Made by a program: the position numbers and the translations under genes
Shown: positions 1 to 8,424 of the stretch, piece by piece
Layout: every line of letters begins with the position of its first letter
Position numbering within the stretch: the stretch's first letter is position 1
Notes under the pieces: generated by a model
Seen by the model: the letters and a program-made list of their open reading frames with translations, nothing else
What the model was told of the DNA's origin: nothing
Databases searched by the model: none
Source: Micromonospora sp. WMMA1947
Lineage (GTDB): Bacteria; Actinomycetota; Actinomycetes; Mycobacteriales; Micromonosporaceae
Assembly: GCF_027497355.1 (NCBI RefSeq)
Contig: NZ_CP114909.1
Span: forward strand, 5,599,001-5,663,000
Direction of reading: 5' to 3'
DNA length: 64,000 nucleotides

Positions 1-13
1 GCCAGGAGGACGT

Positions 14-1438
14 GTGTTCGCCAATTCCGAGGAACTCCTGCGATACCTCACCGACGAGGACGTGAAGTTCGTCGACGTACGTTTCTGTGACCTGCCCGGC
101 GTGATGCAGCACTTCAACCTGCCGGTCGAGTCGTTCGACGACAGCGTCTTCACCGACGGTCTCGCCTTCGACGGATCCTCGATCCGCGGCTTCCAGTCGA
201 TTCACGAGTCGGACATGCTGTTGCTGCCAGACGTGTCGACCGCCTTCATCGACCCGTTCCGCGCGCAGAAGACCCTCGCGTTGAACTTCTTCGTCCACGA
301 CCCGTTCACCCGCGAGGCGTACTCCCGCGACCCCCGCAATGTCGCGAAGAAGGCCGAGGCGTATCTGGCGGCGAGCGGGATCGCCGACACCGCGTACTTC
401 GGGGCGGAGGCGGAGTTCTACATCTTCGACTCCATCCGCCACGAGACCTCCGCGCACCAGTCGTTCTACTACATCGACTCGATCGAGGGCGCCTGGAACA
501 CCGGGCGGGTCGAGGAGGGCGGCAACCGCGGTTACAAGACCGCGTATAAGGGCGGCTACTTCCCGGTGCCGCCGGTGGACCACTACGCCGACCTGCGCGA
601 CAGCATGGTCCGCCGGATGGTGGACGCCGGTTTCACAGTGGAGCGGTCGCACCACGAGGTGGGCACCGGCGGCCAGTCGGAGATCAACTACAAGTTCTCG
701 ACGCTGCTGCACTCGGCCGACGAGCTTCAGCTGTTCAAGTACCTGATCAAGAACGAGGCGTGGGCGCACGGCAAGACCGCCACGTTCATGCCGAAGCCGG
801 TGTTCGGTGACAACGGCTCCGGCATGCACACCCACCAGAGCCTCTGGCGTGGCGGCGAACCGCTGTTCTACGACGAGACCGGCTACGCCGGCCTGTCCGA
901 CACCGCCCGCTGGTACATCGGCGGCCTTCTGCACCACGCACCCTCGCTGCTCGCCTTCACCAACCCGACCATCAACTCCTACCGTCGTCTCGTCCCCGGC
1001 TTCGAGGCACCGGTCAACCTCGTCTACTCGCAGCGCAACCGCTCCGCCTGCACCCGCATCCCGGTCACCGGCAGCAACCCCAAGGCCAAGCGCGTCGAGT
1101 TCCGCGTCCCCGACCCGTCCAGCAACCCGTACCTGGCCTTCTCCGCCATGCTCATGGCCGGCCTCGACGGCATCAAGAACAAGATCGAGCCGCCGGCCCC
1201 GATCGACAAGGACCTCTACGACCTCCCGCCGGAGGAGTGGGGCGACGTCAAGCAGGTGCCCGGTTCGCTGTCCGAGGCGCTGGCGGCGCTGGCGACCGAC
1301 CACGACTACCTGCTCGACGGCGGGGTCTTCACCGACGACCTGATCTCCACCTGGATCGACTGGAAGAACACCAACGAGGTCGACCCGGTCCGGCTGCGGC
1401 CCACCCCGCACGAGTTCGCGCTCTACTTCGACTGCTGA
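14..1438 (+). CDS. glnA: Glutamine synthetase, type I
   Basis: The 474-residue protein has the length of a bacterial GSI. It makes glutamine from glutamate, ammonia and ATP in the cytoplasm. Visible family marks are the N-terminal beta-grasp region with FDGSSIRGF, the AEAEFYIFD metal-binding strand, the [15 protein letters not shown]/metal loop and the NRSACTRIP glutamate/ATP site. Tyr402 in [10 protein letters not shown] matches the adenylylation tyrosine of GSI-beta enzymes, so GlnE-type control is likely. The GTG start is chosen because AGGAGG lies five bases upstream. A strong hairpin follows the stop. Upstream regulatory DNA is outside the window. Confidence 0.97.
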   Translation: MFANSEELLRYLTDEDVKFVDVRFCDLPGVMQHFNLPVESFDDSVFTDGLAFDGSSIRGFQSIHESDMLLLPDVSTAFIDPFRAQKTLALNFFVHDPFTREAYSRDPRNVAKKAEAYLAASGIADTAYFGAEAEFYIFDSIRHETSAHQSFYYIDSIEGAWNTGRVEEGGNRGYKTAYKGGYFPVPPVDHYADLRDSMVRRMVDAGFTVERSHHEVGTGGQSEINYKFSTLLHSADELQLFKYLIKNEAWAHGKTATFMPKPVFGDNGSGMHTHQSLWRGGEPLFYDETGYAGLSDTARWYIGGLLHHAPSLLAFTNPTINSYRRLVPGFEAPVNLVYSQRNRSACTRIPVTGSNPKAKRVEFRVPDPSSNPYLAFSAMLMAGLDGIKNKIEPPAPIDKDLYDLPPEEWGDVKQVPGSLSEALAALATDHDYLLDGGVFTDDLISTWIDWKNTNEVDPVRLRPTPHEFALYFDC

Positions 1439-1446
1439 CCCGTAGC

Positions 1447-1479
1447 GCCACCGCCCCCGCCACCCGCGGGGGCGGTGGT
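1447..1479 (+). terminator. Terminator hairpin after glnA
   Basis: A perfect 12-bp inverted repeat (arms 1448-1459 and 1467-1478, almost all G/C) with a 7-nt loop begins about ten bases after the glnA stop. There is no T tract, as is usual for actinobacterial terminators. It probably separates glnA from the following ligase gene. Confidence 0.75.
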
Positions 1480-1561
1480 CGGCGGAAACGGCCTCGGGCC
1501 GGGCCCTGTCCTCGTACCGTCGAGACATGACTCCGCCTCACGACGACACGCCGACCGTTCC

Positions 1562-2722
1562 GTGCCGGTGGAGCCGTCGGTGAGGCCGCGGCCCACCACC
1601 ACCGCCACCACCACCCCGCAGATCCCCACCGTCCTGACCCTCGGGGTGGAAGAGGAGTTCCTGCTGCTGGACCCGGACACCGGCGAGAGCATGCCGGTCG
1701 CCGACCGGGTGCGCCGCGCGCTCTCCGGCACCGCCCGCGAGCAGAGCCGGCAGGAGTTCCGGCACAGCATGGTGGAGATGGTCACGCCGGTCAGCCCCGA
1801 TCTCGCGGACCTGCGGGAACACCTGGTCACGCTGCGCCGGGCAGCCGCCCGGGCGGCCGACGCGGCCGGGGCGCGACTGGTCGCGGTCGGCGCCACGCCG
1901 GTCTGCGAGGCCCACCGTACGGTGCCCGACGAGCAGCGCTACCACGACATGTCACGCCGGTTCGGCCCGGTCGCCCACGACCCGGCGGTCTGCGGCTGCC
2001 ACGTGCACGTCGGCGTGCCCGACCGGGAACTCGCCGTGCAGGTCTGCAACCACCTGCGCCCGTGGCTGCCGGTGGTGCAGGCGCTCACCGCGAACTCGCC
2101 GCTGCACGACGGGCGGGACACCGGCCACGCGAGCTGGCGCTCGATGCAGCTGGAACGGTGGCCGAGCATCGGACCGACGCCGCACTTCGACTCCGCCGCC
2201 GACTACGACGCCACGGTGGCGGACCTGATCACCGCCGGGATCATGCTCGACGCCGCGATGGTCTACTGGTACGCCCGCCCGTCCGCGTCGTACCCCACTG
2301 TGGAGGTCCGCGTCGGCGACGTCTGCCCCACCGTCGACGACACCGTGCTGGTCGCCGGGCTGGTCCGGGCGCTCGTCGCGACGCTGATCGACGACGTCCG
2401 CGCGGGCGTGCCGGCTCCCCGTATCCGGGACTGCCTGGTCGCCGCCGCGCACTGGCGGGCCGCGCACGACGGCGTGGACGGCAAGCTCGTCGACCTGCGC
2501 ACCGGGCGGCCCCGGCCCGCCTGGGACCTCGTCGACGACCTCGTCGTCACCGTCACGCCCGCACTGACCCGCCACGGCGACCTGGATCTGGTCGGGCGTG
2601 AGCTGGAGCGGGTGCGCCGGGACGGCACCGGCGCCACCCGGCAACGACGGATCATGGCCGCGACCGGCGGGGACGTCCGCGCCGTGCTGGAGCACCTGGC
2701 CGCGCAGACCGTCTCGACGTGA
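1562..2722 (+). CDS. Carboxylate-amine ligase, GCS2/YbdK family
   Basis: This is a member of the glutamate-cysteine ligase 2 (YbdK) family of ATP-dependent carboxylate-amine ligases. The N-terminal signature LGVEEEFLLLD, the HSMVEMVTP segment, the CGCHVHVGVPD strand and the conserved WYARPSASYPTVEVR stretch are all present. The longest open frame starts at 1475 inside the glnA terminator, so a GTG at 1562 is preferred (about 386 residues, the usual family size); GTGs at 1568 and 1580 are also possible. The natural substrate is uncertain; weak glutamate-cysteine ligase activity is known for relatives. It may have its own promoter. Confidence 0.8.
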   Translation: MPVEPSVRPRPTTTATTTPQIPTVLTLGVEEEFLLLDPDTGESMPVADRVRRALSGTAREQSRQEFRHSMVEMVTPVSPDLADLREHLVTLRRAAARAADAAGARLVAVGATPVCEAHRTVPDEQRYHDMSRRFGPVAHDPAVCGCHVHVGVPDRELAVQVCNHLRPWLPVVQALTANSPLHDGRDTGHASWRSMQLERWPSIGPTPHFDSAADYDATVADLITAGIMLDAAMVYWYARPSASYPTVEVRVGDVCPTVDDTVLVAGLVRALVATLIDDVRAGVPAPRIRDCLVAAAHWRAAHDGVDGKLVDLRTGRPRPAWDLVDDLVVTVTPALTRHGDLDLVGRELERVRRDGTGATRQRRIMAATGGDVRAVLEHLAAQTVST

Positions 2723-2756
2723 GCCGATGACCGCCCCGGGCCGGGCCCGCGACCGG

Positions 2757-3584
2757 TCAGCGCAACCCGGCGAACAGGTCGTCCTCCGGCGTCGCCGCGC
2801 CGGTGGTGTCGCGCACGCGCACGAACGTCTCCATGCCCATCAGTTCGGTGAACCGCTCCTGGCCCAGGCGCAGGAAGAAGATGTTCTCCGCCTGGCTGGC
2901 GTGGGCGGCGAGCGAGGCGAACTTCTGCCCGCCGAAGCCGCGGGTGTCGACCCAGGTGGTGATGTCCTCGTCCGGCAGGCCCAGCGCCGGCATCTCGTCG
3001 GTCGCCTCCGGCTCGGGGAACTCCACCCCGATCTCCCGCATGACGGTGCCGAACTGCTGGAACGCGCTGCGCGGCACGGTGGTCCAGTAGACCTTGGCCG
3101 GGATGCCGGTCTGCTCGACCGCGGCCATGGTGATGCGGTGGGCCTGGATGTGGTCCGGGTGGCCGTAGAAGCCGTTCTCGTCGTAGGTGACCACCACGTC
3201 GGGGCGGTAGCGCCGGATCAGCTCGGCCAGCCGGTCGGCCGCCTCGGCCACCGGCGTGTTCCAGAACGCGCCGGGCGCGTCGTTCGTCGCCCAGCCCATC
3301 ATCCCGGAGTCGCCGTAGCCGAGCGTCTCGAGGTGGGTGACCTTCAGCGCCTCGCAGCTCGCAGCCAGCTCGGCGCGGCGCATCTCGACCACGGCCTGCG
3401 GGTCGTGCCCGGGGTCGCCCGGCTTGATCCCGCCGGGACCGTCGCCGCACCCCCCGTCGGTACACGTCACGAGCACCGTGGTGACGCCCTCGGCCGCGTA
3501 GCGCGCCAGGACGCCGCCGGTGCTCGTCGCCTCGTCGTCGGGGTGCGCGTGCACCGCCATCAGGGTCAGGGATCGATCGGTCAC
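2757..3584 (-). CDS. PIG-L/LmbE-family zinc deacetylase
   Basis: The 275-residue protein carries the zinc-binding AHPDDE motif near residue 13 and the second zinc motif GHPDHIQAH. These define the PIG-L family of N-acetylglucosaminyl deacetylases and amidases. In mycothiol producers the family includes MshB (mycothiol biosynthesis) and Mca (mycothiol S-conjugate amidase). Length and overall layout are Mca/MshB-like, but the sequence after HPDDE (ATSTGG) does not let me choose between them, so no symbol is given. The start is GTG with a weak ribosome site; an ATG at 3560 is an alternative. It diverges from the next gene. Confidence 0.8.
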   Translation of the reverse strand: MTDRSLTLMAVHAHPDDEATSTGGVLARYAAEGVTTVLVTCTDGGCGDGPGGIKPGDPGHDPQAVVEMRRAELAASCEALKVTHLETLGYGDSGMMGWATNDAPGAFWNTPVAEAADRLAELIRRYRPDVVVTYDENGFYGHPDHIQAHRITMAAVEQTGIPAKVYWTTVPRSAFQQFGTVMREIGVEFPEPEATDEMPALGLPDEDITTWVDTRGFGGQKFASLAAHASQAENIFFLRLGQERFTELMGMETFVRVRDTTGAATPEDDLFAGLR

Positions 3585-3657
3585 CCCGTCACCATACGAG
3601 CATCGGCCGACGAACTAGCATTGCCCGGTCCGCAGACGGCGACGGAAGCGAGGCGCG

Positions 3658-4371
3658 ATGGGTTGGCTCCAGCGGTTGCTCGGTGGCGGACGGGTCGAAC
3701 TGGACCCCGCACGTCAGCAGGAGCTGCTGCGGGACGTGCGGCGGTCCTACGGGGCGCACGCCCGCCTCCGGTTCCCGGAGCAGGCCGACGCGATCACCCG
3801 GCTGCTGTCCGACGACGACGGTCTCGTGGTGGCCGCCGGGATCGTCTGCGAGGCCGCCGACCAGGCGCACGCGGACCTGCTGGCCCAGGCGCAGGAGGTG
3901 TTCCGGCGCACCGGGCGGCGGCTGCTGGTGCACCGCCGCAACTACCGGCCCCTGTGGAAGGAGGCCGGGCCCGCGCTGCGCTGGCCGCTCGGCGCGCTGC
4001 CCAGCGGGCTGCACCCGTACGCGCAGGTCAGCGCCGCCGTGGCGGTGGTGGGCGGGCGGGCCGACCGGCTGGACCGGGTCACCGACCCGCAGCCGTTGGT
4101 GACGCGCCTGTTCGAGGTGCTCGACCTGACCACGGCCGGCTGGGAGTTCGGCCGGGTGCGTGTGGACACCGACAGCGCGACGCTCGTGGAGCGGCTGATG
4201 GGCACCGGCGCCCGGGTGCTCGCGACGATGGACGACCCGCCCCGGCTGCCTCCCGCGGTGCGGGAGATGATGCGCCGCAACCACCGCATCGCCGTGTACG
4301 ACCCGGCGGGTCCCCGGGTGGTCGGCGAGCTGAACCTGGGTGCGCGGCTGCGCGAGACGCTGCTGGCCTGA
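3658..4371 (+). CDS. Conserved hypothetical protein
   Basis: This is a soluble protein of 237 residues with no signal peptide or membrane segment. It starts MGWLQRLLGG and has GAGG upstream of the ATG. I do not recognise the family. It looks alpha/beta, with several short hydrophobic strands (LVVAAGIVC, QVSAAVAVVGG) and an acidic/arginine-rich C-terminal half. It diverges from the PIG-L gene with 73 bp between them and converges on the fucosidase gene across a strong hairpin. Codon use matches neighbours, so it is probably a core gene of the lineage. Confidence 0.7.
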   Translation: MGWLQRLLGGGRVELDPARQQELLRDVRRSYGAHARLRFPEQADAITRLLSDDDGLVVAAGIVCEAADQAHADLLAQAQEVFRRTGRRLLVHRRNYRPLWKEAGPALRWPLGALPSGLHPYAQVSAAVAVVGGRADRLDRVTDPQPLVTRLFEVLDLTTAGWEFGRVRVDTDSATLVERLMGTGARVLATMDDPPRLPPAVREMMRRNHRIAVYDPAGPRVVGELNLGARLRETLLA

Positions 4372-4380
4372 CCGGCGGTA

Positions 4381-4414
4381 CGCCCCGCCCCGGCCGGGTG
4401 GCCGCGGCGGGGCG
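4381..4414. terminator. Bidirectional terminator between convergent genes
   Basis: Nine-bp arms 4381-4389 (CGCCCCGCC) and 4406-4414 flank a shorter inner CGGCC/GGCCG stem. It lies between the stops of the convergent genes ending at 4371 and 4424, so it can serve both. Confidence 0.65.
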
Positions 4415-4423
4415 CGCCGGTGC

Positions 4424-7252
4424 TCAGCTGGTCGTGCAGGTGAGGTTCGCCGGCGGGTTGTTGGTGCCGCCGGCCGAGCCGATGAAGCCGAACGTGGTGG
4501 AGCCGCCGGCCGGCACCGAGCCGTTGTAGTCGACGTTGCGTACGGTCACGTTCGCGCCGTTCTGGGTGTGCGTGCCGCTCCAGATCTGGTTGATCACCTG
4601 GCCGTTCGGGAACGTCCAGGACACCGTCCAGCCGCGGATCGCGGTGGCGCCGGCGGTCACCGTGACCTCGGCCTGGAAGCCGCCCGACCAGGAGCCGGTG
4701 ATCGCGTACGTGGCACGCGCGCCGGACGGCGCCGGGGAACTGACGGTCGGGGTCGGGGTCGGGGTCGGCGTCGGGGTCGGAGTGGGTGACGGCGTGGACG
4801 TCGGTGTGGCCGTCGGCGACGGCGTCACGCCGGGCCGGGCCGCCCGGTAGGTGCGCCCGGCCCGGACGGTGAACGCGACGACGTCGGACTCCGGGCGGGT
4901 GGTGGCGGGTGTGCTGCCGTCGGTGACGTCGGTGAGGGTGAAGGTGCCGGTGAACAGCCGGGACCGCAGCCGCAGCGTGCCGTCGCGGTCGGCGCGGACG
5001 GTGATCTCGTCGGCCTGGCTGTTGCTCCAGGCCAGCGCCACCGTGTAGCCACCCCGGCCGCGCAGGCCCGCTACCTGCCCGGCGGGCCAGGCACTCGGCA
5101 GCGCGGGCAGCAGGTGCAGCTCGCCGGTGTGGCTGTGCAGCAGCATCTCCGCGATGCCGGAGGTGGCGCCGAAGTTGCCGTCGATCTGGAACGGCGGGTG
5201 CAGGTCGAACATGTTCGGCGCGAGCCGGTCGGTGCGGACCAGGTCGCGCAGGAGCTTGTGAGCGCGGGCACCGTCCTCCAGCCGCGCCCAGAAATTGATC
5301 TTCCAGGCGAGGGACCAGCCGGTCCCGTCGTCGCCGCGCAGCTCCAGCGTCCTGCGGGCGGCCTCGTACAGCGCCGGGGTGCCCCGCCTGGTGATCTGGT
5401 TGCTGGGATGCAGCCCGTACAGGTGGGAGACGTGCCGGTGGGTGCGCTCGGTCTCCACCCAGTCGGCGAGCCACTCCTGCACGTTGCCCCGGGAGCCGAC
5501 GCGGCTCGGGGGCAGCCGGTCCTTGGCCGTGCGCACCTGGGACCGGAAGGTGGTGTCGACGCCGAGCACCTCGCTGGCCCGGGCCGCGGCGTCGAACAGG
5601 TCACGCAGGATCTGGTTGTCCATCGTGGGCCCGGCGCAGACGCTGGCGTTCGCGTGGTGCGCCAGTTCCGGCGAGTTCGACGGGTTCGTCACCAGGTAGC
5701 CGAGTGTCGGGTGGGCGACCAGGGTGTCGAGGAAGAACTGGGCGGCGCCCTTGAGCGCCGGGTAGTTGGCCTGCAGGAATCCGCTGTCGCCGGTGAACAG
5801 GTAGTGGTCCCAGATGAGCGTGCTCAGCCAGGCCCCGCCGGTCTGCCACATGCCCCAGAACGCGCCGTCCACGACCGACGCGCCCCGCCAGGCGTCGGTG
5901 TTGTGGTGGGTGACCCAGCCACCGGCGCCGTACTGCGCCTGGGCGACCCGCGCGCCGGTCACCGTGAGGTCCTTGACCATGTCGAAGACCGGCAGGAGGC
6001 ACTCGGACAGGTTCGTGGTGTCGGCCGGCCAGTAGTTCATCGGCAGGTTGGCGTTGACCGTGTACTTCGAGTCCCAGGACGGCGTCAGCGAGTCGTTCCA
6101 GATGCCCTGGAGGTTCGCCGGCTGGGTGCCCGGCCGCGACGAGGAGATCAGCAGGTACCGCCCGAACTGGAACAGCAGCGCGGCGAACTGCGGGTCGTTC
6201 GCGCTCGCGTGCTGCGCGATCCGTACGTCGGTGGGCTGGTCGGCGGCGGCGGTACGGCCCAGGTCGATCGTGACCCGGTCGAACAGCGCCTGGTAGTCGG
6301 CGCGGTGGCGGGAACGGAGCTGGTCGACGGCGACGCCCTTGGCGGCGTTCAGCCGGTTGCGGGCGATGCCCTGGTAGTCGCCGTTGACGGTGCGGTAGTT
6401 GACGTAGCTGGTGCCGATCGAGATCAGGACCGTCACGCTGGTGGCGCCTGATACCCGCAGCGTGCCGCCGGAGCTGCTGACCGTGCCACCGGTGACGGCG
6501 GCGTTGGCCAGCGCGAGGAACCGCACCGAGCCGTTGACCCCCTCCATCGAGCCGGAGATGCCGTCGAGCGCGATCGTGGCGCCGTCCGGGCTGGACACCG
6601 TGGTCCGCTGCGGGCTGTCGAACGCGGCGGAGAACGTGACCGCGTTCGCCCGGTCGGCGGTCAGCCGGAGCACTATGACCTGGTCGGGGGCGCTGGCGAA
6701 CACCTCCCGCTGGTGCCGTACGCCATTGAGCACGTACGTGGTGGTGACGGTGGCGGTGGTGAGGTCGAGCGTCCGGTTGTACTGCGTCGCCCCGCTCGCC
6801 GACCCGAAGGAGAACCGGAGGTCCCCGACGGTCTGGTAGGCGAGCTGACCGCCGGGGCTGCCCATCATGGTCTGGTTGATCAGGTCCTGCGCCGAGGTCC
6901 ACTGGTCGGCGAAGACGCGGCGCCGGATCTCGGCCAGGTTGGCCGCGCCCCGGGTGTTGGCCGAGTCGTACGGGCCGCCGGCCCAGACGGTGTCCTCGTT
7001 GAGCTGGAGCCGTTCGGTGTCGATGTTGCCGAACACCATCGCGCCGAGCCGCCCGTTGCCGATCGGCAGGGCGCGCAGCCAGTCGGTGCCGGCCGGTTCG
7101 TCGTACCAGAGTGCCAGGTCGTTCGCGGCCAGCACCTGTGGTGGCGCCGCCGAGCCGGCGCGCGCGGTCGCGCTCCAGGCGGCCGGCACCAGCGCGGCAC
7201 CGGCGCCCGCCGCGGTGGCCTTGATGATGTTTCGTCGTGTCACTTCAGACAT
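4424..7252 (-). CDS. Secreted GH95 alpha-L-fucosidase with CBM2
   Basis: The ATG at 7252 has GGGAG seven bases upstream and is preferred over the in-frame ATG at 7264 (942 residues). The N-terminus has a Tat signal (TRRNIIK, alanine-rich core, cut near residue 32). The body matches glycoside hydrolase family 95, which releases alpha-1,2-linked L-fucose (or L-galactose) by inversion. Family motifs visible are NGRLGAMVFG, VNANLPMNYWP (paired Asn), NPSNSPE (candidate general acid) and FQIDGNFGA. A Pro/Thr linker (about residues 805-840, TPTPTP repeats) joins a C-terminal family 2 carbohydrate-binding module. LacI-type operators lie upstream. Its product should act outside the cell on plant or host glycans. 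Confidence 0.9.
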   Translation of the reverse strand: MSEVTRRNIIKATAAGAGAALVPAAWSATARAGSAAPPQVLAANDLALWYDEPAGTDWLRALPIGNGRLGAMVFGNIDTERLQLNEDTVWAGGPYDSANTRGAANLAEIRRRVFADQWTSAQDLINQTMMGSPGGQLAYQTVGDLRFSFGSASGATQYNRTLDLTTATVTTTYVLNGVRHQREVFASAPDQVIVLRLTADRANAVTFSAAFDSPQRTTVSSPDGATIALDGISGSMEGVNGSVRFLALANAAVTGGTVSSSGGTLRVSGATSVTVLISIGTSYVNYRTVNGDYQGIARNRLNAAKGVAVDQLRSRHRADYQALFDRVTIDLGRTAAADQPTDVRIAQHASANDPQFAALLFQFGRYLLISSSRPGTQPANLQGIWNDSLTPSWDSKYTVNANLPMNYWPADTTNLSECLLPVFDMVKDLTVTGARVAQAQYGAGGWVTHHNTDAWRGASVVDGAFWGMWQTGGAWLSTLIWDHYLFTGDSGFLQANYPALKGAAQFFLDTLVAHPTLGYLVTNPSNSPELAHHANASVCAGPTMDNQILRDLFDAAARASEVLGVDTTFRSQVRTAKDRLPPSRVGSRGNVQEWLADWVETERTHRHVSHLYGLHPSNQITRRGTPALYEAARRTLELRGDDGTGWSLAWKINFWARLEDGARAHKLLRDLVRTDRLAPNMFDLHPPFQIDGNFGATSGIAEMLLHSHTGELHLLPALPSAWPAGQVAGLRGRGGYTVALAWSNSQADEITVRADRDGTLRLRSRLFTGTFTLTDVTDGSTPATTRPESDVVAFTVRAGRTYRAARPGVTPSPTATPTSTPSPTPTPTPTPTPTPTVSSPAPSGARATYAITGSWSGGFQAEVTVTAGATAIRGWTVSWTFPNGQVINQIWSGTHTQNGANVTVRNVDYNGSVPAGGSTTFGFIGSAGGTNNPPANLTCTTS

Positions 7253-7286
7253 GGTTGCTCCCAACCGCGCAGATCAGAGGGCGGGC

Positions 7287-7338
7287 CCGGGTGCGCGACG
7301 GCGCTGTTATCGCTAACAGGTTTCGCTCGCGCACCCGG
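7287..7338. terminator. Large hairpin enclosing a LacI-type operator
   Basis: Arms 7287-7298 (CCGGGTGCGCGA) and 7327-7338 form a perfect 12-bp stem centred within one base of the palindrome at 7304-7319. It lies downstream of the nitroreductase operon, so it could be that operon's terminator. It also lies in the 5' region of the fucosidase gene, where it could act as an attenuator or roadblock. Confidence 0.55.
7304..7319. promoter_or_regulatory. LacI-family operator O1
   Basis: The site is CTGTTA-TCGC-TAACAG, a perfect 6-bp inverted repeat with a 4-bp CG-centred spacer. This is the usual form of LacI/GalR operators in carbohydrate-use genes. It lies 52 bp upstream of the fucosidase start. 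No LacI gene is in the window. Confidence 0.7.
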
Positions 7339-7405
7339 ACGCCGCGTTTCTGCCACTACGCGCCCAGGGCTCCCGACCGGGCGACACATCAGCCAACATG
7401 GACTC

Positions 7406-8422
7406 TCATGGATGAAGTGACATCGCGTCAAGGGGTGTTACCGCTAACAGTTCCGATCCGTGTTTCACGCGCCGGGCCGAGCGGGGCGCGGGGGCGGCCG
7501 GCCGGCCCACCCGGGCCACGTGCACGATGCGCTCCGGCGCCACGTCCAGCAGCGTCCCGAGCGCGTCCCGGGTGGCTGCGACGTCGACGAGCTGACTGAG
7601 CGGGTGCGCGGCCAGCCCGGCCGTGTGCAGCGTCAGCCACGTCCGCATCAGCACGCGGCCGAACTCGACCTGGCCGGCCGCGTCCAGATCCGGCGGGGCG
7701 ACGAGCGCCAGCACCGCGCCGCCCTGCGCGAGCGGATCACCGCCCGCGGCGGCGAGCAGCCGGGGCAGCCCGAGCGGACGCAACGCCGGGTACGCCGCGA
7801 GCGCCGCCCGCAGCCCGGTGGCCGACGCCCGGCCCAGCCCGAGGCAGCGGTCGGAGAGCCCGTCGGTCCGGTAGCGCGGGCCCGCCCGGTCCAGGCGCAG
7901 CCAGCGGCGCAGCTCCGCGACCACCGCCGGGTCCGCGTACACCTGCCGGTCGGCGGTGCGCAGCAGCGCGCGCAGCCGTCCGGCCGCCGGCACGACGCGG
8001 GCCGTGCCACCGGCCCGCCGGGCGACCGCGTCCACCGCCGCGACCACGTCGGCGTCCGGGCCGCCGGTGAACCGGCCCCGGTGGGTACGCCGGTCCCACA
8101 CGTCGGCGGTGCGGAACGGCGTCCGGTACGGCTGCCGAGCCGGACGCAGCCGCCCCACCCGCCGGTCGGACTCGTCGTGGTCGGCGGCCCAGTCCAGCCG
8201 CAGCCCCGCGTCGGCGGCGACGATCAGGCAGGTCTCCACGAACGCGCCGAGCGACAGACGCAGGTCCCGCCCGGTCGGGTCCCCGGCGGGCAGCGCGTCG
8301 GCCGGGTCCCAGCCGACGGTGATCGCCCAGCGCTCGTAGCGCAGCCGCCACGGCTGGGTGTTGTGGGCGCTCGGCGCCCGCCAGCACAGCGGCTCCAGCG
8401 CGCGGAACGCGGCGAGGTCCAT
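7406..8422 (-). CDS. Nitroreductase-like protein (Acg family)
   Basis: The protein has about 338 residues. The N-terminal WRAPSAHNTQPWRLR motif is typical of the nitroreductase-like Acg/Rv2032 group, whose members bind FMN but often lack reductase activity. It is the last gene of a coupled operon. The stop of the GNAT gene overlaps a GTG at 8428, but GGAG eight bases before the ATG at 8422 favours that start. Its last codons contain the second LacI-type operator of the fucosidase gene. Substrate unknown. A C-terminal Arg/Ser-rich tail follows the fold. Confidence 0.7.
   Translation of the reverse strand: MDLAAFRALEPLCWRAPSAHNTQPWRLRYERWAITVGWDPADALPAGDPTGRDLRLSLGAFVETCLIVAADAGLRLDWAADHDESDRRVGRLRPARQPYRTPFRTADVWDRRTHRGRFTGGPDADVVAAVDAVARRAGGTARVVPAAGRLRALLRTADRQVYADPAVVAELRRWLRLDRAGPRYRTDGLSDRCLGLGRASATGLRAALAAYPALRPLGLPRLLAAAGGDPLAQGGAVLALVAPPDLDAAGQVEFGRVLMRTWLTLHTAGLAAHPLSQLVDVAATRDALGTLLDVAPERIVHVARVGRPAAPAPRSARRVKHGSELLAVTPLDAMSLHP
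7436..7449. promoter_or_regulatory. LacI-family operator O2
   Basis: TGTTA-CCGC-TAACA matches O1 in form and sits 131 bp from it centre to centre. It lies within the 3' end of the nitroreductase-like gene. On the minus strand a TTGACG (7431-7426) follows four bases later, a possible -35 box for the fucosidase gene, though the matching -10 is weak. Confidence 0.6.
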
Positions 8423-8424
8423 GG

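Noticed and set aside
2727-2756. Possible hairpin between the GCS2 ligase and PIG-L genes
   Set aside because: Only short, interrupted G/C pairing (GACCG/CGGTC and an inner GGGCC/GGCCC) could be formed, too weak to call against such a GC-rich background.
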